DNA of 59,638 nucleotides from JBDRHL01 sp043816955 (GTDB lineage: Bacteria; Planctomycetota; Phycisphaerae; Sedimentisphaerales; CAYZTY01): positions 1 to 59,638 of the forward strand of contig JBDRHL010000055.1 of assembly GCA_043816955.1 (NCBI GenBank). The letters run 5' to 3'. Under the pieces are notes generated by a model. The model saw nothing but the letters and a program-made list of their open reading frames with translations. It made no database searches and had not been told where the DNA came from. The translations under genes were made by a program, and so were the position numbers. Positions 51,517 to 59,611 of the stretch are shown here, one piece after another; within the stretch, counting starts at the first letter, position 1; each line of letters starts with the position of its first letter.

Positions 51517-53283
51517 TCAGCTCCGCGCCTGGTCGAGTATTAGGTCCCGCACCTTCCTGCTCGGAAGATCAAGCGTACCATACGCCGCCGCCGCTGCGCT
51601 GCGCACATTTGAATCAGATGAGTCCGAGCTGATCAGCGAATAAATCTGATCGATTGTCTCCTCCTCAAGCAAATTGCCGTTGATCTTGCCTGATATCGAT
51701 AGAGACATAAAAGCTGAAACCTGAACATCAGTATCATTCTTGTCGGATAAAGCAGCCGCAGCTATCGCCCGCTGCGCCTCGGCACTATGCATGTGCGCCA
51801 GTATCTGCAGCGCCGTCACACACAATTCCGTACGTTTGTCTTTCGTCGCCTTTATGAGGGTCTCTTCCGCTAAAGATAGGTCAATCACACTATTGCGGCT
51901 CTCTGCAAGACTCAGCATCACCATCGCAGCCGGCATGGCATATTCCTCCTTAAGCGCAACATCCTCTTCGCTTGTGCTGTCCTGTCCGAGCGACTCGGCA
52001 AGGTTTGATACAACAAGCTTGCTTTCAGGAAATTCATTCTTCGGACCGGCGATTGCGATTGCTATAGCTGCGCTGTATCGCACTGCTTTGTCGGGAAAAG
52101 ATAACGCCTCTGCAAGCGGCTGCTCAGTCCCCAGCCAATACATTAATGATTTTTCACCCGCACTGGTGCTTAGGGCCCTGATTACTCCCAGAGCCACATA
52201 GGCATCCTTGTCATTAACCGCCCGTTGAAGCGCCATGTGAAGATACTCAGGCCCCATTGTTGTCGCGTAAGTGCTTGCAGGCGCATGGCCCTGCCCGAAA
52301 TAATCCGGCATAGGCATATTCGTGCTTTCCGACTTGAAAAACGCCGCCAGCCACAGCGAAATTGCTCTTCCTATGTCAGGATCCGACTTCAGCGCCCATT
52401 CGCAGCACCGCATTGCCATCAATTCGTTAAAGTATGCCTTGTCAACTTTGCGACGTACTATCCGATCCGCCTGCCTGTCCAGAAACCAGATGTTCGCAAA
52501 ATCATAATCCGCAGCAGGCGACAGTGACTCGTGGTGATTATAATATGATTCTGCAAGATCGAAAAACAACTCCGCCGCCGATCTCTTCAATGCTGCCGGA
52601 TCAATCTGCTCGATACTGCTCTGGGCCTGCATCCGCACTTGATCGGATGCGTCTTTTTCCTGAAGATACTTCAGATATGCTAGGGCCTGTGGATACCCGA
52701 TCTTCCCAAGTGCCCTGACTACTTCGACCTTGACCGCGGCATTATCCATCTCCAGAGATGCAACAAGCGGCCTTATGACCCCTTTGCCCAGTTGAGGAAG
52801 CGCCCATACAATATTGGCTAGCTCCGCTCTGCGGGCAGGGTCCCTGATCGCCTCGATCATATAAGGTATAGCGTATTCATCCGCATTCTTCAGCCTCTCC
52901 ACCGCCGTGATCCGCCCTCGTACCGTACTGCTCAGACGCCTTATCTCTTCGATTATAATGTTCGGATCAGCCCGACGGATGTATCGACCTTCCTCAATTT
53001 TTTCCAGCAGTTGCTTAGCAACTTCCTGTAATTCCTTGCTTTCAGCCCTCACGCGAAGCAGCAGTCCATACCCTTCAGGGCTTTTCTCGCTTATCCCGAG
53101 AAGTTCCACAGGATCAGGATTGCTCTGAAGAATCAGTTGTGCATAGCCCTCCGCCAGATCAGGCCGCCCGATTGCTGTGTAATGTATAAACAGCTCCCAG
53201 TTTTCCTCCAGGCTCTCACAATAACATACAGCCGACAGGCACGCCGCCGCCAGCAATACTGCCGATACTTTGATTTTTAGCAT
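51517..53283 (-). CDS. Secreted HEAT-repeat protein
   Basis: 588 residues from the ATG at 53283 (AGGAGGA upstream). Signal peptide LKIKVSAVLLAAACLSAV. HEAT repeats are clear near 140-215 (YAIPYMIEAIRDPARRAE; GVIRPLVASLEMDNAAVKVEV; VRALGKIGYPQALAYLKYL) and again near 490-585. Helical solenoids of this kind bind proteins; no catalytic motif is seen. It may have its own promoter at 53368-53395. Confidence 0.8.
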   Translation of the reverse strand: MLKIKVSAVLLAAACLSAVCYCESLEENWELFIHYTAIGRPDLAEGYAQLILQSNPDPVELLGISEKSPEGYGLLLRVRAESKELQEVAKQLLEKIEEGRYIRRADPNIIIEEIRRLSSTVRGRITAVERLKNADEYAIPYMIEAIRDPARRAELANIVWALPQLGKGVIRPLVASLEMDNAAVKVEVVRALGKIGYPQALAYLKYLQEKDASDQVRMQAQSSIEQIDPAALKRSAAELFFDLAESYYNHHESLSPAADYDFANIWFLDRQADRIVRRKVDKAYFNELMAMRCCEWALKSDPDIGRAISLWLAAFFKSESTNMPMPDYFGQGHAPASTYATTMGPEYLHMALQRAVNDKDAYVALGVIRALSTSAGEKSLMYWLGTEQPLAEALSFPDKAVRYSAAIAIAIAGPKNEFPESKLVVSNLAESLGQDSTSEEDVALKEEYAMPAAMVMLSLAESRNSVIDLSLAEETLIKATKDKRTELCVTALQILAHMHSAEAQRAIAAAALSDKNDTDVQVSAFMSLSISGKINGNLLEEETIDQIYSLISSDSSDSNVRSAAAAAYGTLDLPSRKVRDLILDQARS

Positions 53284-53367
53284 CAAAAAATCCTCCTGCA
53301 AACCTTATTCATCCTCTGCTGGATTTGTACAAGATTCACGTAAAACCATTGACCAATTGTTGCCTTA

Positions 53368-53395
53368 ATTATAAATACTGCCCCCATAATGTCAA
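53368..53395 (-). promoter_or_regulatory. Sigma-70-type promoter for the HEAT-repeat gene
   Basis: On the minus strand TTGACA (53395-53390), 16-base spacer, TATAAT (53373-53368). About 78 bases to the ATG at 53283. It separates this gene from nadD. Confidence 0.75.
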
Positions 53396-53415
53396 TGATA
53401 ACTTGCTTTCTTGGT

Positions 53416-54051
53416 TTATCTTGTTTGACTGCGATTGGAAACATACAGATTATGCTGACGTATATATTGAAGAACCGCCGGATCAAGCATAACAACGGGC
53501 TCATCACCCTCAGACAATCTCCGCCGGATTTCAGTGCTGCTTATATCAATCAGGGGCGTGCGTATTATATGCCGTCGCAGCTTTTCAATACGAATTCTGC
53601 CCAAAACCCCCTCCAACTGCGAAAAATCGGGTTTTGCGAAACCTGCCCGATACATTATCGACAGATTGCAAATATCAATCAGATCCGCGATTCTGTGCCA
53701 CTTGCCCAGCTCCGCAACGCTGTCCGCACCCGCCAGCCAGTGGATTTCTGTCCCGGGGCTGTATTGACCCCGGAAATACGTTACCGTCTCATATGTGTAG
53801 CTCGGCTCAGCCCTTGCAAGTTCATAGTCGCTTTGAGAGAACTTATCATATCCTGCAATGGCAAGGGATACCATTGTTGACCGGTCACTTCCTTCCGCTG
53901 TAGTCGGCAGACTCTTATGTGGCGACCTGAGGGCGGGTATGAATACAACTTCCCCTGCACCGGTGCTTGCAAGTGCGCTTTGTGCAACTATTATATGACC
54001 CTTGTGAATCGGGTCGAAGCTGCCACCAAATAAAATTATTCTTCTCTTCAT
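53416..54051 (-). CDS. nadD: Nicotinate-nucleotide adenylyltransferase
   Basis: 211 residues from the ATG at 54051. Nucleotidyltransferase motif ILFGGSFDPIHKGHI (GxFDPxHxGH). Then FIPALRSPHK and IDISSTEIRRRLSEG, with the ISxTxIR motif. It makes deamido-NAD from nicotinate mononucleotide and ATP. Confidence 0.96.
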   Translation of the reverse strand: MKRRIILFGGSFDPIHKGHIIVAQSALASTGAGEVVFIPALRSPHKSLPTTAEGSDRSTMVSLAIAGYDKFSQSDYELARAEPSYTYETVTYFRGQYSPGTEIHWLAGADSVAELGKWHRIADLIDICNLSIMYRAGFAKPDFSQLEGVLGRIRIEKLRRHIIRTPLIDISSTEIRRRLSEGDEPVVMLDPAVLQYIRQHNLYVSNRSQTR

Positions 54052-54141
54052 ACGCAAAAGAATCTAACAATGAAACTGTGTGTTTCGCGATCCTGTCCGA
54101 TGACTTTCTCTTTAGAAAATTCCACGGAAAATCAAAAAAAA

Positions 54142-54438
54142 TCAAGAAAAATAAAATTTTTTTTCGGCTCCGGTAATCCCACTCTTGCCGCGATTATAAC
54201 TTGTATCATACACCGTTCCGCAAAAAACCGCCAGATATTCTTTAGATGATTCTTCGCAGTTTATTCTCCACCGAAAAAATTCTGAAAATGCTCGTAAAAC
54301 CTGTTTATAAGCCCTCTCGATGCCTTTTACGAAAATCATTTTTCCTGTCTGAAAATAAACGCCGCAATCCTCTGACCCTCGCAGCCTCCTATGCAGATAC
54401 ACTGTAATAGCTTCAAACTCAACCATTACATCATCCAC
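54142..54438 (-). CDS. Hypothetical protein (98 residues)
   Basis: The frame is open from tandem GTG codons at 54441 and 54438. AAGGAG lies about five bases before the second, a good ribosome-binding site that decides the start. The product has EFEAITVYLHRRL, then YKQVLRAFSEFFRWRIN, a helical stretch, and a basic end. No family recognised. It lies upstream of nadD on the same strand with a 90-base gap. Confidence 0.45.
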   Translation of the reverse strand: MDDVMVEFEAITVYLHRRLRGSEDCGVYFQTGKMIFVKGIERAYKQVLRAFSEFFRWRINCEESSKEYLAVFCGTVYDTSYNRGKSGITGAEKKFYFS

Positions 54439-54641
54439 CACAACTCCTTATTTCATAAGTGTTAAAAAAAATAGAATGAAGTATTTGCAAAAGTTTTGAC
54501 GATAAAATATTACATAAGAGATATTATTTTTTGTAAACTTGATAAGGTGATTGGTTATTTTTATTTCGCAGAGGAAATTGCGACTGTGGCGTAAAAGACA
54601 AATGATATGTTGATAGTAAGCCGAAAGGAGGTGATTTGATA

Positions 54642-54743
54642 ATGGCAAAGAAAAAAGCTGCAAAGAAGAAAACCGCTAAGAAGAAAGTAGCAAAGAAGAA
54701 AACCGCTAAGAGGAAAAAAGCTAAAAAGGCAAAGAAGAAATAG
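54642..54743 (+). CDS. Histone H1-like lysine-rich mini-protein (33 residues)
   Basis: Preceded by a near-perfect SD (AAAGGAGGTGAT). The product is built from KKKTAKKK/KKKVAKKK repeats with about two-thirds Lys, Ala and a few Thr, ending AKKAKKK. Such repeats match the C-terminal tails of bacterial H1-like proteins that bind DNA. It is far shorter than AlgP or HC1. The gene is followed by a foldable RNA and a strong terminator, so it is probably an abundant monocistronic transcript. Likely nucleoid-associated (inference). Confidence 0.8.
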   Translation: MAKKKAAKKKTAKKKVAKKKTAKRKKAKKAKKK

Positions 54744-54843
54744 TTCGACATGAAACTACGGCCTCATGCAGGCCGGGACAGCCAGCCGTATAAAAGCTGG
54801 CTGGTGTCGCACTGAAGCTTTAACTGCTAGCGGTGCTACGAAC
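54743..54843 (+). ncRNA. Candidate structured RNA, four-way junction, 3' of the H1-like gene
   Basis: Base pairing seen by eye: GTTCG/CGAAC closes the element (54743-54747 with 54839-54843). Inside are CGGCC/GGCCG (54759-54763, 54771-54775), GACAGCCAGC with GCTGGC...TGTC (54777-54786, 54796-54808, three-base bulge) and GCACTG/CGGTGC (54809-54814, 54831-54836). It starts at the stop codon and abuts a terminator. Not a known family that I recognise; it may be a UTR structure. Confidence 0.45.
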
Positions 54844-54890
54844 AGACGGAAGGTTTTACTGCCACGGCAAAACCTTCCGTCTTTCTTTTA
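54844..54890 (+). terminator. Strong intrinsic terminator
   Basis: AGACGGAAGGTTTT and AAAACCTTCCGTCT form a perfect 14-bp stem with an 11-base loop (54844-54882), followed by TTCTTTTA. Confidence 0.92.
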
Positions 54891-54900
54891 TAAATCGGTC

Positions 54901-54928
54901 TTGACAATCCTCAAATCCGCCGTATAGT
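54901..54928 (+). promoter_or_regulatory. Sigma-70-type promoter for the lipoprotein gene
   Basis: TTGACA at 54901-54906, 16-base spacer, TATAGT at 54923-54928. The lipoprotein ATG is at 54983. Confidence 0.75.
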
Positions 54929-54982
54929 AACATCACTGTCTAAACTTCTGCCCCGTCAATGACAAAGGGAAAGGATACCAAA

Positions 54983-55381
54983 ATGAAAAGTCTTGACCGA
55001 AAAAGCCGTGCATGCATTCTGCTGATACTGCCCCTTGCATTCATCGTCGGTTGTCAGGAACAGGCCTCCACGAACAACAAGAAAGCCAAACTCCTGGCCG
55101 ATAAAAATTATCGAATGCAGCAGCAGCATGAAGAGCAGCTAAAGCAACGGGACAGCCAAATCCGGGAACAGCAAAACCTTCTTCAGCAATGCCGGCAGCA
55201 GCAGGAAGAGCTCAAAAAGCAGATGGATGAATCCGTCACCTTCCTCATGGAAAACCTGCCCCAGGATTCCGCTGAACAGAGCATGGAACTCGAAACCGAA
55301 AACAGCCTGCTCAAAGAACGCATCGAACAGTTGCAGCAGGAAATTGAAAAACTCAAAGCCGAACAACCCGGTTCATCTTGA
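54983..55381 (+). CDS. Small coiled-coil lipoprotein
   Basis: 132 residues from the ATG at 54983 (AAGGA upstream; the ATG at 54959 has no SD). The lipobox is AFIVGC. The mature part is almost wholly charged coiled coil rich in Gln and Glu (EEQLKQRDSQIREQQN; LLKERIEQLQQEIEKL). Likely a periplasmic, membrane-anchored structural protein, somewhat Lpp-like in layout but not homologous as far as I can tell. Function unknown. Confidence 0.75.
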   Translation: MKSLDRKSRACILLILPLAFIVGCQEQASTNNKKAKLLADKNYRMQQQHEEQLKQRDSQIREQQNLLQQCRQQQEELKKQMDESVTFLMENLPQDSAEQSMELETENSLLKERIEQLQQEIEKLKAEQPGSS

Positions 55382-55429
55382 CCCATGACTTTACAGCTGT
55401 TCACCTGGACATCTGCTCCCCCTATGCAC

Positions 55430-57199
55430 TTACCGCATAACCACCTTGCTGACTGCATCTAGATAATCCTGTTGTTCAGACCCTGAACTCGTTCTGCGAA
55501 TCGACGCCGCCACAAGACCCACAAACATCGGACTCGGGCTCAAAGGCCTGGAAGTCAGACACGGATGCGCCTGTGTCCCGACAAAAAAAGGATGCGACGG
55601 AATCTCGAGGATTTGCATGATAGGCTGATTCGGCTCCTTCCCTGAAAACACCAGACCTTCTCCTTCCAGCTGCCTGATATAACGGGGATCCACCTCATAT
55701 CGATGCCTGAATCTCAATCTGACCTTCTCCTTCCTCCCGAAAAGTTTCCACGCCAGCGTATCCTTCTTCACCTCAACGTCTCTGCCGCCCAGCCGCATAT
55801 TACCCCCCAGACCCTCAATCTTCTTTTGTTCCGGCAGAATATCTATCACTGGCTCTGCGCAGCCAGGATCAATCTCCGTGCTGTTGGCCCCCCCAAGCCC
55901 GCAGACATTACGTGCATATTCAATCACAGCCATTTGAAACCCGAAACACAAACCAAGATATGGCAGATTGTTCAGCCTCGCATATTTTATACACGCGATC
56001 TTGCCTTCCGTCCCGCGGGTACCGAAACCGCCGGGCACAATAATCCCCTCCGCATCCCCCAGCTGCTCTGCAGCATTGGCATCCGTAATATCCGTCGTGT
56101 CTATCCACTTCAATTCCACCTCGCACCCCAGTGCAATCCCCGAATGCTCCAGCGCGTTGATTATCGATGCGTAGCTGTCCCTCACCGCCGTATATTTCCC
56201 CGTAATCCCGATCCGAACCTTTTTGTCTATCTGTTCGATCTTGTCCGTAAAATCAGACCATCTCGCCCATGCCTTCCGCTCATGCCGCAGATTTATCCGG
56301 TCTTCTATTTTCAGCAGCCGAAGAACTTCAAAATCAAGCCCGCTGTCCCGCAGCATCGCAGGAATCATATAAACACTTGCAGAATCATGCATGCTGAAAA
56401 CCCGCTCCAACGGAACGTTGCTGTAAATGCTGATCTTCTGCCGTGCCTTCTCACCTACCTGCCGGGCCGCCCTGCACGCGATTATATCAGGCTGGATGCC
56501 CGTTTTCATCAGCTCCTTGATCCCAAGCTGGGCTGCTTTCGATTTCTGCTCACCGAGTGTTTTCGGCTCCATGATATATGTTAGTGCCACAAAACAGCAG
56601 CTGTTCTGCCCCTCCTCGTATGCCAGCTCACGCATCGCCTCGATGTAATACGCATTCTCCAGGTCGCCCACTGTTCCGCCGATCTCGACAAAAACAATAT
56701 CTGCTCCGCTTACCATCGCCAGGTTGCGCAGCTTCAGTTTCACTTCTCCTGTAACATGCGGGATCATCTGAACGTCCCTGCCCAGGTAATCCCCCTGTCG
56801 TTCCCTGTCCAGAACCGCCCTGAATATCTGACCGCTCGTCGCAAAGTTAGCCCTGCTCAGATTCAGATCCAGCATCCGCTCATAAGTCCCCAAGTCCATA
56901 TCGCATTCCATCCCGTCATCCAGCACGAAAACCTCCCCGTGACGAAACGGATTCAGCGTCCCGGAATCTATATTCAGATAACCTTCCAGCTTGATCGGTG
57001 CTACCTTCAGCCCTTTGTCCTGCATCAGCTTCGCAAGACAGGATGAAAAGATTCCTTTCCCAAGCCCGCTCATCACCGTTCCGCAGACGATAACATAGCG
57101 ACACTTGCCTCGCTGATAGCCCTTCGGAGTCGGTGAAAAAAATTCGGTCTCCGTTGACACATCGCTCACCGAAGCTAGCAATTCCCTGCTGTCACCCAT
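55430..57199 (-). CDS. pyrG: CTP synthase, divergent
   Basis: 589 residues with a ~30-residue N-terminal extension. The synthetase domain has CGTVMSGLGKGI, HGEVFVLDDG, DLGTYERML and VEIGGTVGD. The glutaminase domain has PGGFGTRGTEGK and the nucleophile in GLCFGFQ. The third triad residue differs: the usual F-H-P-E is A-H545-P-C547, so the catalytic Glu is replaced by Cys. It turns UTP into CTP, with ammonia normally from glutamine. It follows kdsB by three bases, so the CTP supply is coupled to CMP-Kdo synthesis. Confidence 0.93.
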   Translation of the reverse strand: MGDSRELLASVSDVSTETEFFSPTPKGYQRGKCRYVIVCGTVMSGLGKGIFSSCLAKLMQDKGLKVAPIKLEGYLNIDSGTLNPFRHGEVFVLDDGMECDMDLGTYERMLDLNLSRANFATSGQIFRAVLDRERQGDYLGRDVQMIPHVTGEVKLKLRNLAMVSGADIVFVEIGGTVGDLENAYYIEAMRELAYEEGQNSCCFVALTYIMEPKTLGEQKSKAAQLGIKELMKTGIQPDIIACRAARQVGEKARQKISIYSNVPLERVFSMHDSASVYMIPAMLRDSGLDFEVLRLLKIEDRINLRHERKAWARWSDFTDKIEQIDKKVRIGITGKYTAVRDSYASIINALEHSGIALGCEVELKWIDTTDITDANAAEQLGDAEGIIVPGGFGTRGTEGKIACIKYARLNNLPYLGLCFGFQMAVIEYARNVCGLGGANSTEIDPGCAEPVIDILPEQKKIEGLGGNMRLGGRDVEVKKDTLAWKLFGRKEKVRLRFRHRYEVDPRYIRQLEGEGLVFSGKEPNQPIMQILEIPSHPFFVGTQAHPCLTSRPLSPSPMFVGLVAASIRRTSSGSEQQDYLDAVSKVVMR

Positions 57200-57202
57200 A
57201 GC

Positions 57203-57952
57203 TCAATCTCGCCTTTCCTGCATCTTTTTTACAAACGCTTTGTACTGTTCCGGCGTATCTATCCCGTCAAAAACATGCTCAACCCGCCCCGCTAGTATCG
57301 GATAACCGTATTCAATTGCACGCAATTGTTCCAGTTTCTCAATCTTCTCGAGATTGCCCTGAGGAAGCGAGCTAATCGCCAGCAGAAACTCTTTTCGATA
57401 TGCGTAAATCCCCACATGCCGAAGATACATCCCAACCTCGCCGATCCCGCTCCTTTGCCGGTCATAAGGTATCACCGCACGCGAAAAATACCGCGCATAC
57501 CCCTCAAAATCCACAATAGCTTTTACAATATTCGGATTTCTTATCTGCTCTCGAGTCTCGAACGGTGCAACCAGCGTCCCCATAGGACAATCAGGATTCT
57601 CAATCATTAGCTCCGCCAGCACGTCAATATAACCAGGCTCAATCTCAGGTTCGTCCCCCTGAACGTTAATCACCACCTCCGCATCCAGCCCCGCTGCAAC
57701 CTCTGCCACCCTGTCCGTTCCACTCTGATGATCCGCAGATGTCATCACGCACTTGGCGCCGAATTCTTTGCACGCCTCTGCCACCTCCTCATGATCCGTA
57801 GCGATCAGAACCTGCAATACATGCTCCGCCTTGCAGACATTTTCATAGGTATGCTGAATAAGATATTTACCCGTCTCTTTAGCGAGAACCTTCCCCCTGA
57901 ATCTCGTAGACTCGTAACGAGCGGGTATTACTGCTACAATATTCAAGCTCAC
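57203..57952 (-). CDS. kdsB: 3-deoxy-manno-octulosonate cytidylyltransferase
   Basis: 249 residues, GTG start. Motifs are VIPARYESTRFRGK, IATDHEEV, HQSGTDRVAE, VINVQGDEPEI and HVGIYAYRKEFL. It activates Kdo as CMP-Kdo for lipopolysaccharide core, consuming CTP. Its presence supports an outer membrane with Kdo. Promoter candidate at 57993-58021. Confidence 0.95.
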   Translation of the reverse strand: MSLNIVAVIPARYESTRFRGKVLAKETGKYLIQHTYENVCKAEHVLQVLIATDHEEVAEACKEFGAKCVMTSADHQSGTDRVAEVAAGLDAEVVINVQGDEPEIEPGYIDVLAELMIENPDCPMGTLVAPFETREQIRNPNIVKAIVDFEGYARYFSRAVIPYDRQRSGIGEVGMYLRHVGIYAYRKEFLLAISSLPQGNLEKIEKLEQLRAIEYGYPILAGRVEHVFDGIDTPEQYKAFVKKMQERRD

Positions 57953-57992
57953 TCTTCCCAGCAGCAGACTAAATAATGACTACTACTGTGGC

Positions 57993-58021
57993 ATCCTAAA
58001 CAAAAACCCCTCTCCTGTCAA
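57993..58021 (-). promoter_or_regulatory. Sigma-70-type promoter for kdsB-pyrG
   Basis: On the minus strand TTGACA (58021-58016), 17-base spacer, TAGGAT (57998-57993), about 40 bases before the kdsB start. Confidence 0.6.
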
Positions 58022-58082
58022 CATCCCTGCAGAATTTAAACTATGCCCCTCCCCCCTCCGGTTATCACTCACTTGCCCCCGG

Positions 58083-58574
58083 TTACTTCTTCGAAAAATA
58101 ATGCAGCAGAATTTCATCCGTCTCGTACAGCCGCCTGCACACCTCCCTGGCAATATTCAGTATCAGGATACTGAACAGCTCCAGGTCCGACTTATACAGC
58201 GACAAAAGAGTCTTGCTCGACAAAACAATAAGCTCGGTATTTTCCATCGCTATCGCTGCCGCTTCGTGAGGCTGAATGCCTATCACCGATGCCTCGCCAA
58301 AACAGTGACCTTCATCAAAGACCATCAACTCAAAAGCTGTCCCTTCTTCATAACCAACAAGTTTTACCCTCCCAGACCGGACAATGTAAATATGACTGGG
58401 TGGCTCTCCCTGCTCAAAAATAATCTCACCCGCACGATAAGAAACCACCTCCAGCATCTTGAAAAGACTATACAATTGCTTCTCAGACAGCCCCGCAAAT
58501 ATGGAAATCTTGTTGAGAATCGCAACAACATTCTCAATATCAAGCAAAGGCTGATAAAACTTTCCCTCTGCCAT
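58083..58574 (-). CDS. Cyclic-nucleotide-binding-domain protein without HTH
   Basis: 163 residues from the ATG at 58574 (AGGGCG eight bases upstream). A single cNMP-binding fold is seen: IFAGLSEKQLYSLF, AGEIIFEQGEPPSHIYIVRSG in parts, and a phosphate cassette region GHCFGEASVIG. The Arg that contacts cyclic phosphate in CAP is not obvious. It ends in a helix (NIAREVCRRLYETDEILLHY) with no DNA-binding domain, so it may be a sensor or regulatory subunit. Confidence 0.85.
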   Translation of the reverse strand: MAEGKFYQPLLDIENVVAILNKISIFAGLSEKQLYSLFKMLEVVSYRAGEIIFEQGEPPSHIYIVRSGRVKLVGYEEGTAFELMVFDEGHCFGEASVIGIQPHEAAAIAMENTELIVLSSKTLLSLYKSDLELFSILILNIAREVCRRLYETDEILLHYFSKK

Positions 58575-58644
58575 ACTCACTGCGCCCTGCCTCTATTAAC
58601 CACTAATATCAATTTGAATTAATAAAAGCCGATCTGATCCTATT

Positions 58645-58694
58645 GTCATTCCCGCGAAGCCTGTCCCCGCGAAGGCGGGGAGCGGGAATCCACA
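58645..58694. repeat. Palindromic ATTCCCGC...GCGGGAAT element
   Basis: Outer arms ATTCCCGC (58648-58655) and GCGGGAAT (58682-58689) enclose CCCCGC-GAAG-GCGGGG, giving a long nested hairpin. Such elements recur in many environmental genomes. Confidence 0.75.
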
Positions 58695-58825
58695 ATCTTT
58701 ATTCTTTAGATTAGAAATCATAGTATCGGCTCTTTCTTACTGAAATTATTATAACCCACCCAAAATTGTAATAATCTCCCCACCCGCCTGTCAACCATCC
58801 TCCTTCGCACACCATAAACTTCCGG

Positions 58826-58860
58826 TCATTGCAAGGCCCTGAAAGGGCCGTGGCAATCTT
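58826..58860. repeat. TCATTGC..GGCAATCT hairpin repeat, copy A
   Basis: Arms ATTGC/GCAAT and GGCCCT/AGGGCC form a nested hairpin. A near-identical copy is at 58933-58968. Confidence 0.8.
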
Positions 58861-58932
58861 CTCTACTCTTTCCCCCCAAAGTTAGCCCTCAGACTTGTTC
58901 TGGCGGGTTTCTTCACACACCGCAAAAAAATT

Positions 58933-58968
58933 GTCATTGCGAGGCCTTGAAAGGGCCGTGGCAATCTC
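58933..58968. repeat. TCATTGC..GGCAATCT hairpin repeat, copy B
   Basis: TCATTGCGAGGCCTTGAAAG then GGCCGTGGCAATCTC; differs from copy A at a few positions. The pair flank about 70 bases. Confidence 0.8.
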
Positions 58969-59170
58969 CACCACCTTTTCCCCATCCGCTTCGCAAAAAA
59001 ATTTGCTTGTTTTCGCCGGCTTCCGGCATAAAATAGAGAAAATTCAACTTTGAGGGAAATTTACAGGGGTAAAGTTCATATTTTGTATATCGTAGATGGT
59101 TTATCATGAGAAGAAATGGTTCTAGTTCTATATAAACTGTATGTAATTCTTAGACGACAAGGAGATTGAA

Positions 59171-59554
59171 TTGAAGGGAAGAGTGAAACGTTGGCTTGAT
59201 GTTTTGTTTCTTCTAATAATAGCATCTATCGTCTTGGCTATTTTTCTAAAATATACATGTCTACCTTTGGCAGATTGGCTAAATCAACAAAACCAGATTT
59301 TCTGCTTATTCGTCATTTTCTTAGTATCAGCATGCCTTTGGGAGTTTATTCATAGAACAGGCGGAATAAGACTTAATGACCTCAACCCTAAATATTACTT
59401 CAAATATCCATCTATCTGGCTGACGTCAGTATTTTGTGTTCTAATGTTTTTTATTATGGGGATCTTTATTTATGGAAGAGCAATGTCTCAACGGCAACGA
59501 ACTTGTCCCATCCATAGTTGGAGGTTGAAAAAAGCAATGGCTACTCCGGCCTGA
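59171..59554 (+). CDS. Small multi-pass membrane protein
   Basis: 127 residues. TTG start with AAGGAG six bases upstream. Three hydrophobic segments (LDVLFLLIIASIVLAIF; IFCLFVIFLVSACLW; TSVFCVLMFFIMGIFIYG). The final ~20 residues (CPIHSWRLKKAMATPA end) are unlike the rest and run into the inverted repeat before the next gene, so the natural C-terminus may have been replaced by an inserted sequence. Function unknown. Confidence 0.55.
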   Translation: MKGRVKRWLDVLFLLIIASIVLAIFLKYTCLPLADWLNQQNQIFCLFVIFLVSACLWEFIHRTGGIRLNDLNPKYYFKYPSIWLTSVFCVLMFFIMGIFIYGRAMSQRQRTCPIHSWRLKKAMATPA

Positions 59555-59611
59555 TTTTTAGATAATATCAGGTCAGACAATAACTTAAACTTTTTTGAAA
59601 GGAGTAGCCAT
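59537..59611 (+). promoter_or_regulatory. 11-bp inverted repeat that would cover a ribosome-binding site
   Basis: ATGGCTACTCC (59537-59547) pairs exactly with GGAGTAGCCAT (59601-59611). The second arm contains the SD GGAG and the AT of the next ATG. A smaller hairpin CCTGAT/ATCAGG (59550-59555, 59567-59572) lies between. It could restrain translation or mark an element end. Confidence 0.5.

Larger units (their letters stand above)
58581..59170. other. Repeat-rich intergenic region
   Basis: 590 bases with no supported gene. It holds three palindromic repeats, annotated separately, and AT-rich DNA with an AAGGAG just before the next gene. Confidence 0.6.

Noticed and set aside
58755..58796. 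Minus-strand TTGACA-N17-TTACAA as promoter of the cyclic-nucleotide-binding protein gene
   Set aside because: The -10 match is poor and the leader would be about 180 bases through a repeat; too weak to annotate.
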